A stretch of 57,315 nt of DNA from an uncultured Lachnospiraceae bacterium (GCA_946405625.1 CAMJHQ010000020.1:1-57315); one strand, 5' to 3'; counted from the first letter of the stretch, positions 17,809-27,328 are shown. Notes: generated by a model not told the origin, from the sequence alone. A program made the numbers and translations.

Positions 17809-20052
17809 GTGAAAAGACGATGCTTTAGAAAAATGAATATAAAGAGGTCGATGGCTGCGGCTTTAGCGCTGGTTATGGTACTTGAGTGTGCTTCCTGCGG
17901 TAAAGCAGAGGAAAAGGCACCCGAACTTATGGATCCTATTGCCGTTACGGAATCATCAAGACCTGCTGAAATAAAAGATATCGGAGATGTTAAGATAGTA
18001 AACGGATATGTTGTTCCGGAGAGTTATCCTGTATTTTCCGATAGAGCGATAACGCTTACAGAATTGTGTGTTGATATTGGTGATTATGTTGAAGAAGGCG
18101 ATCTGATCGCCAAAGCCGATACCTCAATGTATGATGATCAGATAGAAGATCTAAGCCGTGACCTGGATTTTCTGTATTTCCGAAGAGAAAGCACTATAGA
18201 TATATCGGCTAAAATGGTAGAAAATCTTACATATGAACAGGACAGAGAAATATATGGAAACGATTATGAAGCTGTTCTGAAATACTCCAACAAGATTTTT
18301 AATGAGCAGGAAGACGATAGATACGGTGTGGCTTTAATTGATTCTGAAATACAGAGAATCAGCGACAGACTTGCGGAGCTTAGACGTCTCAGAGATAAGC
18401 TTGTGTTTACGGCTCCTCATAGTGGATACATTACTTTTATCAAAGACCTTGCAACGACCAATGGTCTGGCTCCGGATGAGAATATAGCACTTGTCTCGGA
18501 TTATAACGATCTCTACATCGAAGTACCGAGTATGACAACAAAAGATAACAGGGAAGGTACATTTGCTGAAATGTATACAGTTTTGGACGGAAAGAAGTAT
18601 CCGCTCGAAGAGTATGCTTTTACACCAAAAGAATTAAGTTATGCAGAAGCTTTAAAGGCTTATCCGAATTTAAGATTCCGTTGTTCAGGTTTAAAAATGG
18701 AATTGGGTGCAACAGTGCCTTTATATTTTAAGAAAAAAAGCAAACTCGGAGTTCTTGCAATAGGTCAGGATTCCGTATTCTTTGAGGGAGATGTAACTTA
18801 TTGTTATGTCTTTGATGATGAAGGTCAGAAGGAACGCCGTGACATTATAACAGGAATGACTGACAAATATTTTGTTGAAGTCAAAGCAGGTCTTGAAGAG
18901 GGAGAGCAGGTATATTACGAGAATCAGACGGTTATGCCTGAAAAGTATACCGAATATGAAGTGGTTACGCAGGATTTTGAAGAAGAATTCACTACCAAGA
19001 TGCTCAGTACGTTTAAATCGAATTATGATATTTATACAGCTGAATGTGATGGTATGATCACGAGCGTAAATGTTTTCAGTGGAAATGATGTGACAGAGGG
19101 GCAGGATTTATATTCAATTGCGAGTTCTGTCGGTAAAGGAGATATTGCAGAGGTTAATAATCTGATTATTGACAATAATAAAAAGCATTCCGATACGATC
19201 AATGATCTGAATGCAAGTGAAGAACAGGTTACAGCAGCACTTGAGGCGGCAAAAGCAGCACCTGAACCTCCTGCAAGTGATACGGATGCTGTTAAGGAAA
19301 GTCTTTACAGAACTGAAAGCCTTGAAGCAGATCTTTATCTGGTTAACGAATACAGACAACTTGAAGAATACCAGTATGCATATACGAATACAGGATTACA
19401 GAAAAGGCTCGGTAAACTGACAGTAGGTTCGGAAAATGACGGTGATATATATACGATTGCCGAAACAAGCGGACGTGTAACCAAATCAGGTATGAAAGAG
19501 AATACATCTGTCAGAAAAGGGCAGTATCTTTTTACGATAATCAGTGAAGGCGAAAAAAAGATTCTTAAAGTGGGAATGCCTTCAGAAGAAAACATTGGAA
19601 TTCTTCCGGCTGCTAAGCTCGGTCAGGAAGTGATTTATCAAGAGGGTGATAAGAAATATACGGGAACGTGTATCGGTATTAACGGAAATGAGAGTAAGGT
19701 TTATCTTTTCACAAGAGACGGCAAACAATATATAACACGGTCATCACCTTATTCCGGAGCTTCATCGGAGTTATTCTTTGCAGCTATGGATGATGAAAGC
19801 ATTATAAGTGATGATATGCCGGGTGAGTTAAGCTTTAAAGGAAGCAGTATAAAGGGTGGAACTCCTGTTCCTGCGAGAGCCTTATATTTTGAAGCATCCG
19901 GACTTAATGAAAAGAGATATTTTGTTTGGAGAATTACGGAAAGAGGATTATCCAAGACATATGTAACGATTTACAGTTCAACTAAAGCACATGACAGATA
20001 TCTTGTACTGAACGGACTGAATGTTGGAGATAAAGTAGCGGTAGGTGAATAA
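17809..20052 (+). CDS. Tandem (double) membrane-fusion lipoprotein
   Basis: The 747-residue protein has an N-terminal signal and the lipobox LECASCGK. The first module (~50-390) contains a lipoyl-type half (VDIGDYVEEGDLIAKADTS), a helical hairpin with Arg-rich heptads, the second half (FTAPHSGYITFI) and an adaptor tail (VKAGLEEGEQVYYEN). A second, divergent module (~400-747) repeats the pattern with GMITSVNVFSGNDVTEGQDL, a hairpin containing an Ala/Pro-rich turn, TSGRVTKSGMKENTSVRKGQ, and a tail VLNGLNVGDKVAVGE. Adaptors are normally single-module and about half this length. GTG 17809 is chosen because AGGAG lies 7 nt upstream; other in-frame starts (17773, 17833) lack one. Confidence 0.8.
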   Translation: MKRRCFRKMNIKRSMAAALALVMVLECASCGKAEEKAPELMDPIAVTESSRPAEIKDIGDVKIVNGYVVPESYPVFSDRAITLTELCVDIGDYVEEGDLIAKADTSMYDDQIEDLSRDLDFLYFRRESTIDISAKMVENLTYEQDREIYGNDYEAVLKYSNKIFNEQEDDRYGVALIDSEIQRISDRLAELRRLRDKLVFTAPHSGYITFIKDLATTNGLAPDENIALVSDYNDLYIEVPSMTTKDNREGTFAEMYTVLDGKKYPLEEYAFTPKELSYAEALKAYPNLRFRCSGLKMELGATVPLYFKKKSKLGVLAIGQDSVFFEGDVTYCYVFDDEGQKERRDIITGMTDKYFVEVKAGLEEGEQVYYENQTVMPEKYTEYEVVTQDFEEEFTTKMLSTFKSNYDIYTAECDGMITSVNVFSGNDVTEGQDLYSIASSVGKGDIAEVNNLIIDNNKKHSDTINDLNASEEQVTAALEAAKAAPEPPASDTDAVKESLYRTESLEADLYLVNEYRQLEEYQYAYTNTGLQKRLGKLTVGSENDGDIYTIAETSGRVTKSGMKENTSVRKGQYLFTIISEGEKKILKVGMPSEENIGILPAAKLGQEVIYQEGDKKYTGTCIGINGNESKVYLFTRDGKQYITRSSPYSGASSELFFAAMDDESIISDDMPGELSFKGSSIKGGTPVPARALYFEASGLNEKRYFVWRITERGLSKTYVTIYSSTKAHDRYLVLNGLNVGDKVAVGE

Positions 20053-20055
20053 ACA

Positions 20056-22899
20056 GTGCTGAGATTCATTGTAACAAAGATAATAAATAAATATAAGCTG
20101 TATATAGCACTTATGGCAGGAGTTATATCTATCATAGCAATCTGCAGTGTTATAATGATGCTTAGACAGGGTTCGCTCGACCGGATCATTCAGTATGAGT
20201 TTGTGGATTATTATGAGAAGAATGATAGATATCCGGCTGTGATTTTTAAGGAGACTTCCATAGATATTCCTGAGGACAGCTCCAGGGATAACCTATTTGA
20301 AATGGCTGTTGAAAGTATCCGGAAGACGGAGGATACATGGGATAAGTATCTTCAGATACCGGTACTTAACGATGAGAGATATGTTTATGTTAAGGGCCGT
20401 TCTACTTTGATGGAATACAGAACACGTGACGGTTATATGGAAATAGGCTGTTTTGATGAAGATTATAACGGAAAACATTTTAATGTAATAGACGGCTGTA
20501 CGGTTAATGATGCGAAGGATGTTCCTGAAGGATTCTATCCGTGTATGGTCGGTCGAAGTACGGTTGATAAGTATAATCTTGTGGTAGGCGAAGAGCTTTA
20601 TATGGAAAAGCTCGGAGGCGATAATGGTGAAACGGTTAATGCAGTAATCGTTGGAATAATAGAAGAAGCCGGTTATGATGACTATTATTGGGAAGTGGGA
20701 CTGAATAAATTAGGTCTGACGTTATTCTTCGATAAGGATGACTTTAATGAAATAGTTGCCAGCCATGATATTAACAAGATATATGTAAATACATACAGAA
20801 AATATGATTACAGGAAGATAACCAGCAGGAATAACGATGCAGTGTTCGGTTATATAAGGGAATTTAAGAAGAAGGATGCGTCACTTAGAGAGAATATCTC
20901 ACAGCTTTTAAGGCAGGCGGCACCGAAGGCGACTTCAGCAAAGGCGATTCTCTATGCGATATCTGTACCGCTTGTAATACTTGTTCTTGTTTTTATCAGC
21001 ATGATCTCTGTAAGAATCATAAATTCCGAACAGGGTGAGATAGCGATGCTTCACAGTAGAGGCGTAACTAGACTGAGGATATTCCTTTTATATGTTATTC
21101 AGTCATTTATTATAGTTATGATCGCATTGATCCCCGGACTTATGCTGGGATTTCTTCTTGGTCTTCTTATATCTTCGGTTACCGGATTTCTGGAGTTTTC
21201 AACCCAGGTGGCAGCCGGATATGTAATGAACAGTGGAATGATAGTTGCGTCTTTTGTTGCAGCCGCTGTATGTATGGTTGTTATGCTTCTTCCGGTTATT
21301 TCGAGATCCAAGAATACAGTAGTTGAAAATAAGAATAAGCGTGTACTCGGCGGAACTCCGTTTTGGGAGAAATTCTTTATTGATATTATACTTCTGGCTC
21401 TTTCCATATATCTCCTTTACGGATACATGAAGCAGCAGGATACACTGAGAATGGATGTCCTTTCGGGTAAAGGTATCGATCCGATGATCTTTATAGATTC
21501 AACACTGTTTCTGTTATCATGCGGACTCCTGATCCTTCGACTTATGTCATACCTTGTAAGACTTATTTTCAGAATCGGAAAGAATAGATTCAGTCCTGCA
21601 GTATATGCGGCATTTATGCAGATTATAAGAACCAGAAAAGGATCCGGAACAATCTCGGTGTTCCTTGTTCTTACAATTGCGATGAGCTTGTTTGATGCCA
21701 ATATGGGACGTACGATCAACTCAAACCAGGAGCAGAGAATAGAGTATAGCACCGGACCGGATGTTGTAATAAATGAGAAGTGGAAATTTACTATCCTAAC
21801 CAAGGATCTTAAGGTATGGAGATATACTGAGCCGGATTATGCTATCTATGAGGATCTTGTCAAGGACGGCATGGCCGAATCAGTTACAAAGGTTATAAGA
21901 GATGATAAGGCGATAGTAAAAACAAACTCCGGAAAAAATAAAGAAAACTGTACTTTCCTTGCTATTAATCCGAAGGAATTCGGACAGACGGCAGATCTTC
22001 AATCGGGACTTACTGCAACTCATTGGTATAATTATCTAAATACGTTGTCTCAGTCATCGAACGGAGTTATTATTTCCAAGAACCTCGCAAGTAAATATAA
22101 TATCAAAAAGGGAGATCTGGTTCAGATATCCAGATATTCGCCTGCAGAGCCGGATGACTATATCTATGCGGAAGTATCTGTTAATGTAGTTGACATTATA
22201 GAAGCTTTTCCTACATTTGTTCCGTATGTATATCAATATAATGATGACGGGCAACTTGTAGAAAGAGAAAACTATCTTGTTGTTGCCAACTTTACCATGG
22301 CAGTCAATACTTTCCAGAAGAGACCTTATCAGGTATGGGTAAGAACCAACCATACAGCTGATGAAATAAAGGAAGCTGTCATTTCCAAGATGGGAAATAT
22401 GGACAGAGGCCTCAAAAATGTGGAGGGAGTTACGGAGAATATTGATGAAATGAAGAATTCTTCGTTTATCAAGATAACTAACGGTCTTTTCACTTTAAGT
22501 TTCCTTGTTGCTCTGATTTTGTGTGTCCTCGGATATCTGATACATTGGATAACCTCGATAAGAGACAGAGAGCTTCTGTTCGGTATATATAGAGCTATGG
22601 GTATAAGTATGGGAGAGATAAACAGAATGCTTTCCCTCGAACAGATCTTTATGTCACTGGGACCTGTTTTAGCAGGTGTCGGAGCGGGAATGCTTGCAAC
22701 GGTATTGTTTGCTAAAATATATGCGGTCGTATATCTTCCGGAGAAGCATGCAATAAAGCTGCTTACATACATTTCCGGAGGTGATATGATAAGACTCGGT
22801 ATCATCATAGGCGGAGCTATAATCGCATGCTTTATAATTATCAGAACGATCATCAAGAAGCTTAAGATTACCGAAGCACTTAAGCTCGGAGAGGATTAA
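20056..22899 (+). CDS. ABC transporter permease, FtsX/MacB type
   Basis: The 947-residue protein has an N-terminal helix (residues ~10-35) and a ~270-residue extracytoplasmic domain. A three-helix FtsX block around residues 300-410 contains SEQGEIAMLHSRGVTRLRI, the cytoplasmic coupling motif. Further helices (~440-510) and a second extracytoplasmic domain (~540-800) follow, and the last FtsX block has RDRELLFGIYRAMGISMGEI near residue 840. Such permeases act as mechanotransducers rather than classical pores. It starts with GTG 3 nt after the preceding stop and lies between the adaptor and ATPase genes. It is the only permease in the operon. Confidence 0.9.
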   Translation: MLRFIVTKIINKYKLYIALMAGVISIIAICSVIMMLRQGSLDRIIQYEFVDYYEKNDRYPAVIFKETSIDIPEDSSRDNLFEMAVESIRKTEDTWDKYLQIPVLNDERYVYVKGRSTLMEYRTRDGYMEIGCFDEDYNGKHFNVIDGCTVNDAKDVPEGFYPCMVGRSTVDKYNLVVGEELYMEKLGGDNGETVNAVIVGIIEEAGYDDYYWEVGLNKLGLTLFFDKDDFNEIVASHDINKIYVNTYRKYDYRKITSRNNDAVFGYIREFKKKDASLRENISQLLRQAAPKATSAKAILYAISVPLVILVLVFISMISVRIINSEQGEIAMLHSRGVTRLRIFLLYVIQSFIIVMIALIPGLMLGFLLGLLISSVTGFLEFSTQVAAGYVMNSGMIVASFVAAAVCMVVMLLPVISRSKNTVVENKNKRVLGGTPFWEKFFIDIILLALSIYLLYGYMKQQDTLRMDVLSGKGIDPMIFIDSTLFLLSCGLLILRLMSYLVRLIFRIGKNRFSPAVYAAFMQIIRTRKGSGTISVFLVLTIAMSLFDANMGRTINSNQEQRIEYSTGPDVVINEKWKFTILTKDLKVWRYTEPDYAIYEDLVKDGMAESVTKVIRDDKAIVKTNSGKNKENCTFLAINPKEFGQTADLQSGLTATHWYNYLNTLSQSSNGVIISKNLASKYNIKKGDLVQISRYSPAEPDDYIYAEVSVNVVDIIEAFPTFVPYVYQYNDDGQLVERENYLVVANFTMAVNTFQKRPYQVWVRTNHTADEIKEAVISKMGNMDRGLKNVEGVTENIDEMKNSSFIKITNGLFTLSFLVALILCVLGYLIHWITSIRDRELLFGIYRAMGISMGEINRMLSLEQIFMSLGPVLAGVGAGMLATVLFAKIYAVVYLPEKHAIKLLTYISGGDMIRLGIIIGGAIIACFIIIRTIIKKLKITEALKLGED

Positions 22900-22901
22900 T
22901 T

Positions 22902-23597
22902 ATGGATAACGTGATAATAAGGACTAGTGAACTATATAAAAGCTTTCCTGTGGGAGGCGGTGAGATTACTGTTCTTAAAAATATCAATATAGATATACCC
23001 TCCGGAAGGCTTATTATAATTAAGGGACGTTCCGGTTCGGGTAAAACAACCCTTATGAATATTCTGAGTGCGCTGGATACGGCAAGTTCAGGTGAGGTAT
23101 ACTTTCATGATCAGAAGTTTTCCGAAATGTCGGATAAAGAAAGAGACAGTCTGCGCCGGGCTCAGATAGGCTTTGTATTTCAGTCGGTAGCTCTTATACC
23201 GATCATGACAGCTTATGAAAATGTTGATTTCGGACTTAGGACAGCCGGTTATAAGGGGAACAGAGATGAAAGAATCAAGGAGTCTCTTGCCTCGGTAGGT
23301 CTTGACCAGCGTATGAAACATATGCCGGCTCAGATGTCCGGTGGAGAGCAGCAGCGTGTGGCTATTGCCAGAGCCATGGCTCATAGACCAGAGATAATCT
23401 TTGCCGATGAGCCTACGGGAGCACTTGATACAGCTGCGGGACTTGCGGTTACACAGTTGTTTAAGGATCTTGCAGCAAGAGAAAATATGACCATCGTTAT
23501 GACGACACATGATCCAGGCCTTATGGAACTCGGAGATCTTGTGTTTGAAATAGACGATGGAATGATTGATGAAGAACATACACATATAAACTATTGA
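22902..23597 (+). CDS. ABC transporter ATPase (MacB/LolD type)
   Basis: The 231-residue protein has Walker A GRSGSGKTT (~residue 42), Q-loop FVFQSVALIP, signature MSGGEQQRVAIARA, Walker B IIFADEPTGALD and H-loop TTHD. This is the standard length for the MacB/LolD group, which pairs with FtsX-like permeases. It begins 2 nt after the permease stop with AGGA upstream. Confidence 0.93.
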   Translation: MDNVIIRTSELYKSFPVGGGEITVLKNINIDIPSGRLIIIKGRSGSGKTTLMNILSALDTASSGEVYFHDQKFSEMSDKERDSLRRAQIGFVFQSVALIPIMTAYENVDFGLRTAGYKGNRDERIKESLASVGLDQRMKHMPAQMSGGEQQRVAIARAMAHRPEIIFADEPTGALDTAAGLAVTQLFKDLAARENMTIVMTTHDPGLMELGDLVFEIDDGMIDEEHTHINY

Positions 23598-23625
23598 TTT
23601 TACAGTTATACCGTAAGGTGGTATT

Positions 23626-24780
23626 ATGGAAGATGAAATGATTCGCGAAAATTCTGAAGATTATTCTGAAGTTCAATCCGGTTATTCTGAAGCTCAGTCT
23701 GATTACGCTGAAGTTCAATCCGGTTTTTCTGAAGCTCAGTCTGATTACGCTGAAGTTCAATCCGGTTTTTCAGAACTTCAATCGGATTCTGACGGGAATA
23801 TAGGTGAGACCGAAAATCTGACAGAGGAAAGCGCGGAAAAAACTGAAAATGATGATATTCTGATCGACTGCGACAGTCTTGTAAAGATATATAAGACAGA
23901 AGATCTTGAGGTAATGGCGCTTCAGGGACTTGATCTGACTATCAAGAGAGGAGAACTCCTTGCAATCATCGGTAAGTCGGGAAGCGGTAAATCCACTCTG
24001 ATGAGTATAATAGGTGGTCTTGAGAAGCCTACAGCCGGAAAGATTACATTTGATGGGATCAATCTTGCAGATCTTTCGGAAAAGCAGATGATGGATTATA
24101 GGGAACACCGTGTAGGATTTGTATGGCAGAAGAGTGCCGACAACCTGCTTCCGTATCTGACAGCGGTGCAGAATGTTGAACTTCCGCTTATGTTTTCCAA
24201 GATGAGTAAGGCCAAGAAGCGAGAGAAAGCACTTGAAGCACTTCGTCAGGTAGGAATGGAACACCGTGCGAACAGTTATCCGAAGATGCTTTCGGGTGGT
24301 GAACAACAGAGAGTGGCAATAGCACTTTCTCTTATGCATGACCCGGATATGATTCTTGCCGATGAGCCTACGGGAGCGGTTGATTCCAAAACTTCCGGAA
24401 TGATCCAGGACCTTTTCAGAAAGCTGAACAGGGAAAAAGGTGTTACGGTTATTATAGTTACACATGATATCAGCCTGGCAAATAAGGTTGACCGAGTTGT
24501 AATGATAGCTGATGGAAAAATCGGTAGTGAGAGAATCATTAAGGAAGCCTATAAGAAGAAGATAGACGAGATGGCAGGAAAGAGCGTTGAAGAGCTTATG
24601 GAAGGCGAGCAGGAGCAGGCGTCTGTTGATACACATGAGGAATATGTCATCCTCGACAGGGCAGGCCGTCTCAGACTTTCACCTGAGCTTCGTGAACAGG
24701 TCGGAATTGATTCAAGCAGAGTTAAAGTTGAAATTGTTGACGGAAAGATTATGATTTCACAGGAGAACAGTGATGATTAA
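23626..24780 (+). CDS. ABC transporter ATPase with heptad-repeat N-terminus and AbrB-like tail
   Basis: The 384-residue protein starts with an acidic extension made of six 7-residue repeats (SEVQSGY, SEAQSDY, AEVQSGF and variants, residues ~14-55). The ATPase core has Walker A GKSGSGKST, Q-loop FVWQKSADNL, signature LSGGEQQRVAIALS, Walker B MILADEPTGAVD and H-loop VTHD. The C-terminal ~40 residues (VILDRAGRLRLSPELREQ, KVEIVDGKIMI) look like a SpoVT/AbrB swapped-hairpin domain seen on some MacB-like ATPases. Two ATPases with one permease suggest a heterodimeric nucleotide-binding unit. AAGGTGG precedes the ATG. Confidence 0.9.
   Translation: MEDEMIRENSEDYSEVQSGYSEAQSDYAEVQSGFSEAQSDYAEVQSGFSELQSDSDGNIGETENLTEESAEKTENDDILIDCDSLVKIYKTEDLEVMALQGLDLTIKRGELLAIIGKSGSGKSTLMSIIGGLEKPTAGKITFDGINLADLSEKQMMDYREHRVGFVWQKSADNLLPYLTAVQNVELPLMFSKMSKAKKREKALEALRQVGMEHRANSYPKMLSGGEQQRVAIALSLMHDPDMILADEPTGAVDSKTSGMIQDLFRKLNREKGVTVIIVTHDISLANKVDRVVMIADGKIGSERIIKEAYKKKIDEMAGKSVEELMEGEQEQASVDTHEEYVILDRAGRLRLSPELREQVGIDSSRVKVEIVDGKIMISQENSDD
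23665..23790 (+). repeat. 21-bp coding minisatellite in the second ATPase gene
   Basis: Six 21-bp units encode the heptads; the alternating units make a near-exact 42-bp period. Repeats of this kind can change copy number by slippage without breaking the frame. Confidence 0.8.
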
Positions 24781-25018
24781 TATTTTTGGATTCGGCAAGA
24801 AAAAGAAAGACGAAGAGCTTGAAGAGATAATTAATGAGATAAAGGTTGATCTCAGCAACAATTATAAGGACAACGCGGTGCTCAACATTAAGAAGCTGCG
24901 CGAACTGATCGACCTCAGAAGTATGGACGGCGCCATGAAGAAGGAAGATCTTGAGGAGTACAGAAAAATCCTCGAGAATTTCGAAATGGATGTCAGAAAT
25001 TTCAAAAGAACGTATTAA
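24773..25018 (+). CDS. Small charged helical protein, last gene of the ABC operon
   Basis: The 81-residue protein starts MINIFGFGKKKKDEELEEI, a hydrophobic N-terminus followed by a Lys cluster and a helical charged body without Cys. No family is recognised. It overlaps the ATPase stop codon by 8 nt; AGGAG lies 7 nt before the ATG at 24773 (an in-frame GTG sits 3 nt earlier). Coupling suggests a role with the transporter, perhaps a peripheral membrane partner. Confidence 0.75.
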   Translation: MINIFGFGKKKKDEELEEIINEIKVDLSNNYKDNAVLNIKKLRELIDLRSMDGAMKKEDLEEYRKILENFEMDVRNFKRTY

Positions 25019-25050
25019 GAATACATTTTAATAAGTCTATTGATCAAAAG

Positions 25051-25078
25051 ACCGTGGCAGAAATGCTGCGGTTTTTTT
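25051..25078 (+). terminator. Intrinsic terminator of the ABC operon
   Basis: A 9-bp stem (25051-25059 with 25064-25072, including two wobble pairs) and a 4-nt loop are followed by seven T. Confidence 0.8.
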
Positions 25079-25165
25079 GATGAAAAATGGATGAGATTTT
25101 ACATGTTTTAAGTTAGAATATGAATATATGCATGGGAACTTTGGATTATATGATCGGAGATTTTT

Positions 25166-26119
25166 ATGGACGGCATTATATTTATTGGGATTATTGTTGT
25201 TACTATAGTAACATTAATGATTTTAACGAGAGCCAGAGATAAAAAGAATGAGTGGGTTTCAACAGCAGCTTTCAAAGTCGAGAAGGGCAGGCTGAAACCA
25301 TACTGTTCAAAAGAGGATTTTGACAGGTTTATGTCGTTTCTGCAATCATATAAAGGTGGTTATGTAAGAAGGAAATATGGCGAAATCGTTTATCAGGGTT
25401 ATCTCGGAAGTGAGAAAGGCGAGCTGAAAGGTGTATTCTATCGTTTGATAGTGCCAAATCCTAATTTAAGCATAAAGGATAAAGAAGAGTTCCGTAAGTT
25501 CCTTCGTTCTATAGGTGTAATTGGAGTGAACGACAGACCTTCATATGAAACAAGAGACAGCAAATTAAAAAACAGAGAAAAAAATGAAGATGATTTTCAA
25601 AGAAAAGAGGTAGGAAATAAAGGGGAGCAGGATGTAAGGAGTGTTTTGTATTACCTTGATCGACAGAAGTATTCTGTTATCAATGGAGCAGTATTAAAGT
25701 ATGGGGATAAGACAAAAGAATTTGATCATATAGTTGTCGGGAATACGGGACTTTTTATTTTAGAGACTAAGGCTTTTGGAATGACAGAAGGAAGGCCTTG
25801 TAAAGCTGGTCTCTTTATTGATAAAGGTGATAAATGGATCATTAGAAAGAAGGGAACGAACAGAGATATCATTAGTCCTACTACGCAGGTTTTGGAAGAA
25901 AAAGAGAAGATAGAACAGATTATTTCATGTCCTGTAATTATCCATTCGGTTGTTGTATTAAGTAATACGGAGTTGTTTATAAAGCAGAATATAGATCTTC
26001 CGTATGACGTTATCAGGATTGACAAACTAAAAAGCTATATAGAAGATTATAATGATAAGTTGACCGAAAACGATAAGATTACTGTACTTCATGATCTGAA
26101 TAACAGCAGAGTGAACTAA
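25166..26119 (+). CDS. Membrane-anchored NERD-domain protein
   Basis: The 317-residue protein has one N-terminal membrane helix (residues ~3-22), a basic middle region and a C-terminal NERD domain. Visible motifs are NKGEQDVRSVL, EFDHIVVGNTGLFILETK and a later SVVVLSN; the Asp and the E-x-K in this pattern match nuclease-superfamily active sites. NERD domains are related to Holliday-junction-resolvase-like nucleases, but their in vivo role is mostly unknown. GGAG precedes the ATG. It stands alone between the ABC operon terminator and the thiamin operon promoter. Confidence 0.82.
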   Translation: MDGIIFIGIIVVTIVTLMILTRARDKKNEWVSTAAFKVEKGRLKPYCSKEDFDRFMSFLQSYKGGYVRRKYGEIVYQGYLGSEKGELKGVFYRLIVPNPNLSIKDKEEFRKFLRSIGVIGVNDRPSYETRDSKLKNREKNEDDFQRKEVGNKGEQDVRSVLYYLDRQKYSVINGAVLKYGDKTKEFDHIVVGNTGLFILETKAFGMTEGRPCKAGLFIDKGDKWIIRKKGTNRDIISPTTQVLEEKEKIEQIISCPVIIHSVVVLSNTELFIKQNIDLPYDVIRIDKLKSYIEDYNDKLTENDKITVLHDLNNSRVN

Positions 26120-26140
26120 TGGTGGGCATATATTATGTCC

Positions 26141-26169
26141 TTGACAAATGTGTGTCATGGGGATAGAAT
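26141..26169 (+). promoter_or_regulatory. Promoter of the thiazole operon
   Basis: TTGACA and TAGAAT are separated by 17 nt; the predicted start near 26176 lies 35 nt upstream of the riboswitch. Confidence 0.75.
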
Positions 26170-26210
26170 AGTCAAGCAATTGAATAAGAATTATAAGTGA
26201 TATTAATATC

Positions 26211-26300
26211 ATTGGGGAGCTAGTGAGCTGGCTGAGAGGAAGTATAAGCTTCGACCCGTTAACCTGATTTGGATAATGCCAACGTAGGGAAGAGTCTGAG
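26211..26300 (+). ncRNA. TPP riboswitch (THI element)
   Basis: The conserved blocks occur in order: GGGGAGC, GCTGAGAGG, ACCCGTTAACCTGAT, GGATAATGCCAACGTAGGGA. These form the pyrimidine- and pyrophosphate-sensor arms of the aptamer. It lies in the thiS leader and is followed by an intrinsic terminator, so TPP binding should cause premature termination. Confidence 0.95.
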
Positions 26301-26326
26301 AAATAATTCTATATGTATGAAACAGC

Positions 26327-26359
26327 AGCTGATATACCTAATGGTATATCAGCTTTTTT
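26327..26359 (+). terminator. Riboswitch expression-platform terminator
   Basis: A perfect 12-bp stem AGCTGATATACC/GGTATATCAGCT with a 4-nt loop and T-run lies 27 nt before thiS and after the TPP aptamer. Confidence 0.9.
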
Positions 26360-26385
26360 ATTATATCAATTAAGGAGGGAGAGAT

Positions 26386-26580
26386 ATGGTCAAGATAAAC
26401 GGCGAGAACTATGAATATGCCGGCCTTTCTGTTTTGGAAATGCTTACTGAACTCGGGTTTTCCAAAGAACGGATAGCAGTTGAGATTAACTGTGATATAG
26501 TGCCAAAGGCTGACTATTCGACAACTAAGCTTAATGATGATGATACAGTTGAAGTAGTAAGCTTTGTAGGAGGCGGTTGA
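26386..26580 (+). CDS. thiS: Sulfur carrier protein ThiS
   Basis: The 64-residue ubiquitin-like protein ends FVGGG, the Gly-Gly tail that is adenylated and converted to a thiocarboxylate to donate sulfur to the thiazole ring. AAGGAGGG lies upstream. It is the first gene after the TPP riboswitch and ends 1 nt before thiF. Confidence 0.93.
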   Translation: MVKINGENYEYAGLSVLEMLTELGFSKERIAVEINCDIVPKADYSTTKLNDDDTVEVVSFVGGG

Positions 26581-26581
26581 T

Positions 26582-27217
26582 ATGATTCCTTCGAGAGAAG
26601 AGTGGTTAAATGCTTTGTTTGAGAGGCACGGGGAAGAAAGACAAAATGCGTTTCTAAATGCAACGGTCGCAATCTGCGGTCTGGGAGGACTGGGCTCGAA
26701 TATAGCAACGGCACTTACTCGTGCGGGAATAGGAAGGCTGATACTGATAGATTTTGATAATGTTGATATTACAAATCTGAACCGACAGCAGTATAAGATG
26801 AGTCAGCTCGGAAAACCAAAGACAGAATGTTGTCTGGAGAATCTGAAGGATATTTCTCCGTATACAGAGATAGAGATTCACACAGTAAAGTTAAATGAAG
26901 AGAATATACCGGAGCTGCTTCGTGATGCCGATATTATCTGTGAGGCGTTTGATAAGGCAGATCAGAAAGCAATGCTTGTTAATACGGTACTGGAAACATT
27001 TCCGGATAAATATATTATATCCGGTTCGGGAATGGCGGGATTTGACAGTGCAAACTCGATACAGAGCCGAAGGGTATTCGGTAAGTTTTACATTTGCGGA
27101 GATGAGAAGAGTGATGTAAATGAAGGTATCGGACTTGTTGCATCGAGAGTTATGGTTTGTGCGGCGCATGAGGCTCATATGGTTCTCAGGATTTTATCAG
27201 GAGAACAGGATGTATAA
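26582..27217 (+). CDS. thiF: ThiS adenylyltransferase ThiF (short family 2 form)
   Basis: The 211-residue E1-like protein has the nucleotide-binding motif AICGLGGLGSNIA, the acidic strand end LIDFDNVDITNLNRQQY and a downstream CEAFDKADQK block. It adenylates the C-terminal glycine of ThiS. It is shorter than E. coli ThiF and lacks the usual C-terminal Cys-X-X-Cys zinc pairs, as in the compact Clostridial forms. Its ribosome-binding site lies inside the Gly codons at the end of thiS. Confidence 0.9.
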   Translation: MIPSREEWLNALFERHGEERQNAFLNATVAICGLGGLGSNIATALTRAGIGRLILIDFDNVDITNLNRQQYKMSQLGKPKTECCLENLKDISPYTEIEIHTVKLNEENIPELLRDADIICEAFDKADQKAMLVNTVLETFPDKYIISGSGMAGFDSANSIQSRRVFGKFYICGDEKSDVNEGIGLVASRVMVCAAHEAHMVLRILSGEQDV

Positions 27218-27328
27218 ATGAAAAAACATTCAATCGGATATACGTTCTATCAATGTGATAATGTGTTCATGAGTATGTATCGAAGCGGAATACGAATGTC
27301 CGCTTTACTAAACGATGAAATGATTTAG
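27218..27328 (+). CDS. Possible 36-residue ORF between thiF and thiG
   Basis: The ATG lies directly after the thiF TAA, with AGGA 7 nt upstream, and the frame reaches TAG 16 nt before thiG. The product starts [17 protein letters not shown] and has no recognised family. Its second half coincides with a 7-bp hairpin (AAGCGGA/TCCGCTT). It may be a real small protein, a remnant of a lost gene, or spacer RNA. Confidence 0.3.
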   Translation: MKKHSIGYTFYQCDNVFMSMYRSGIRMSALLNDEMI

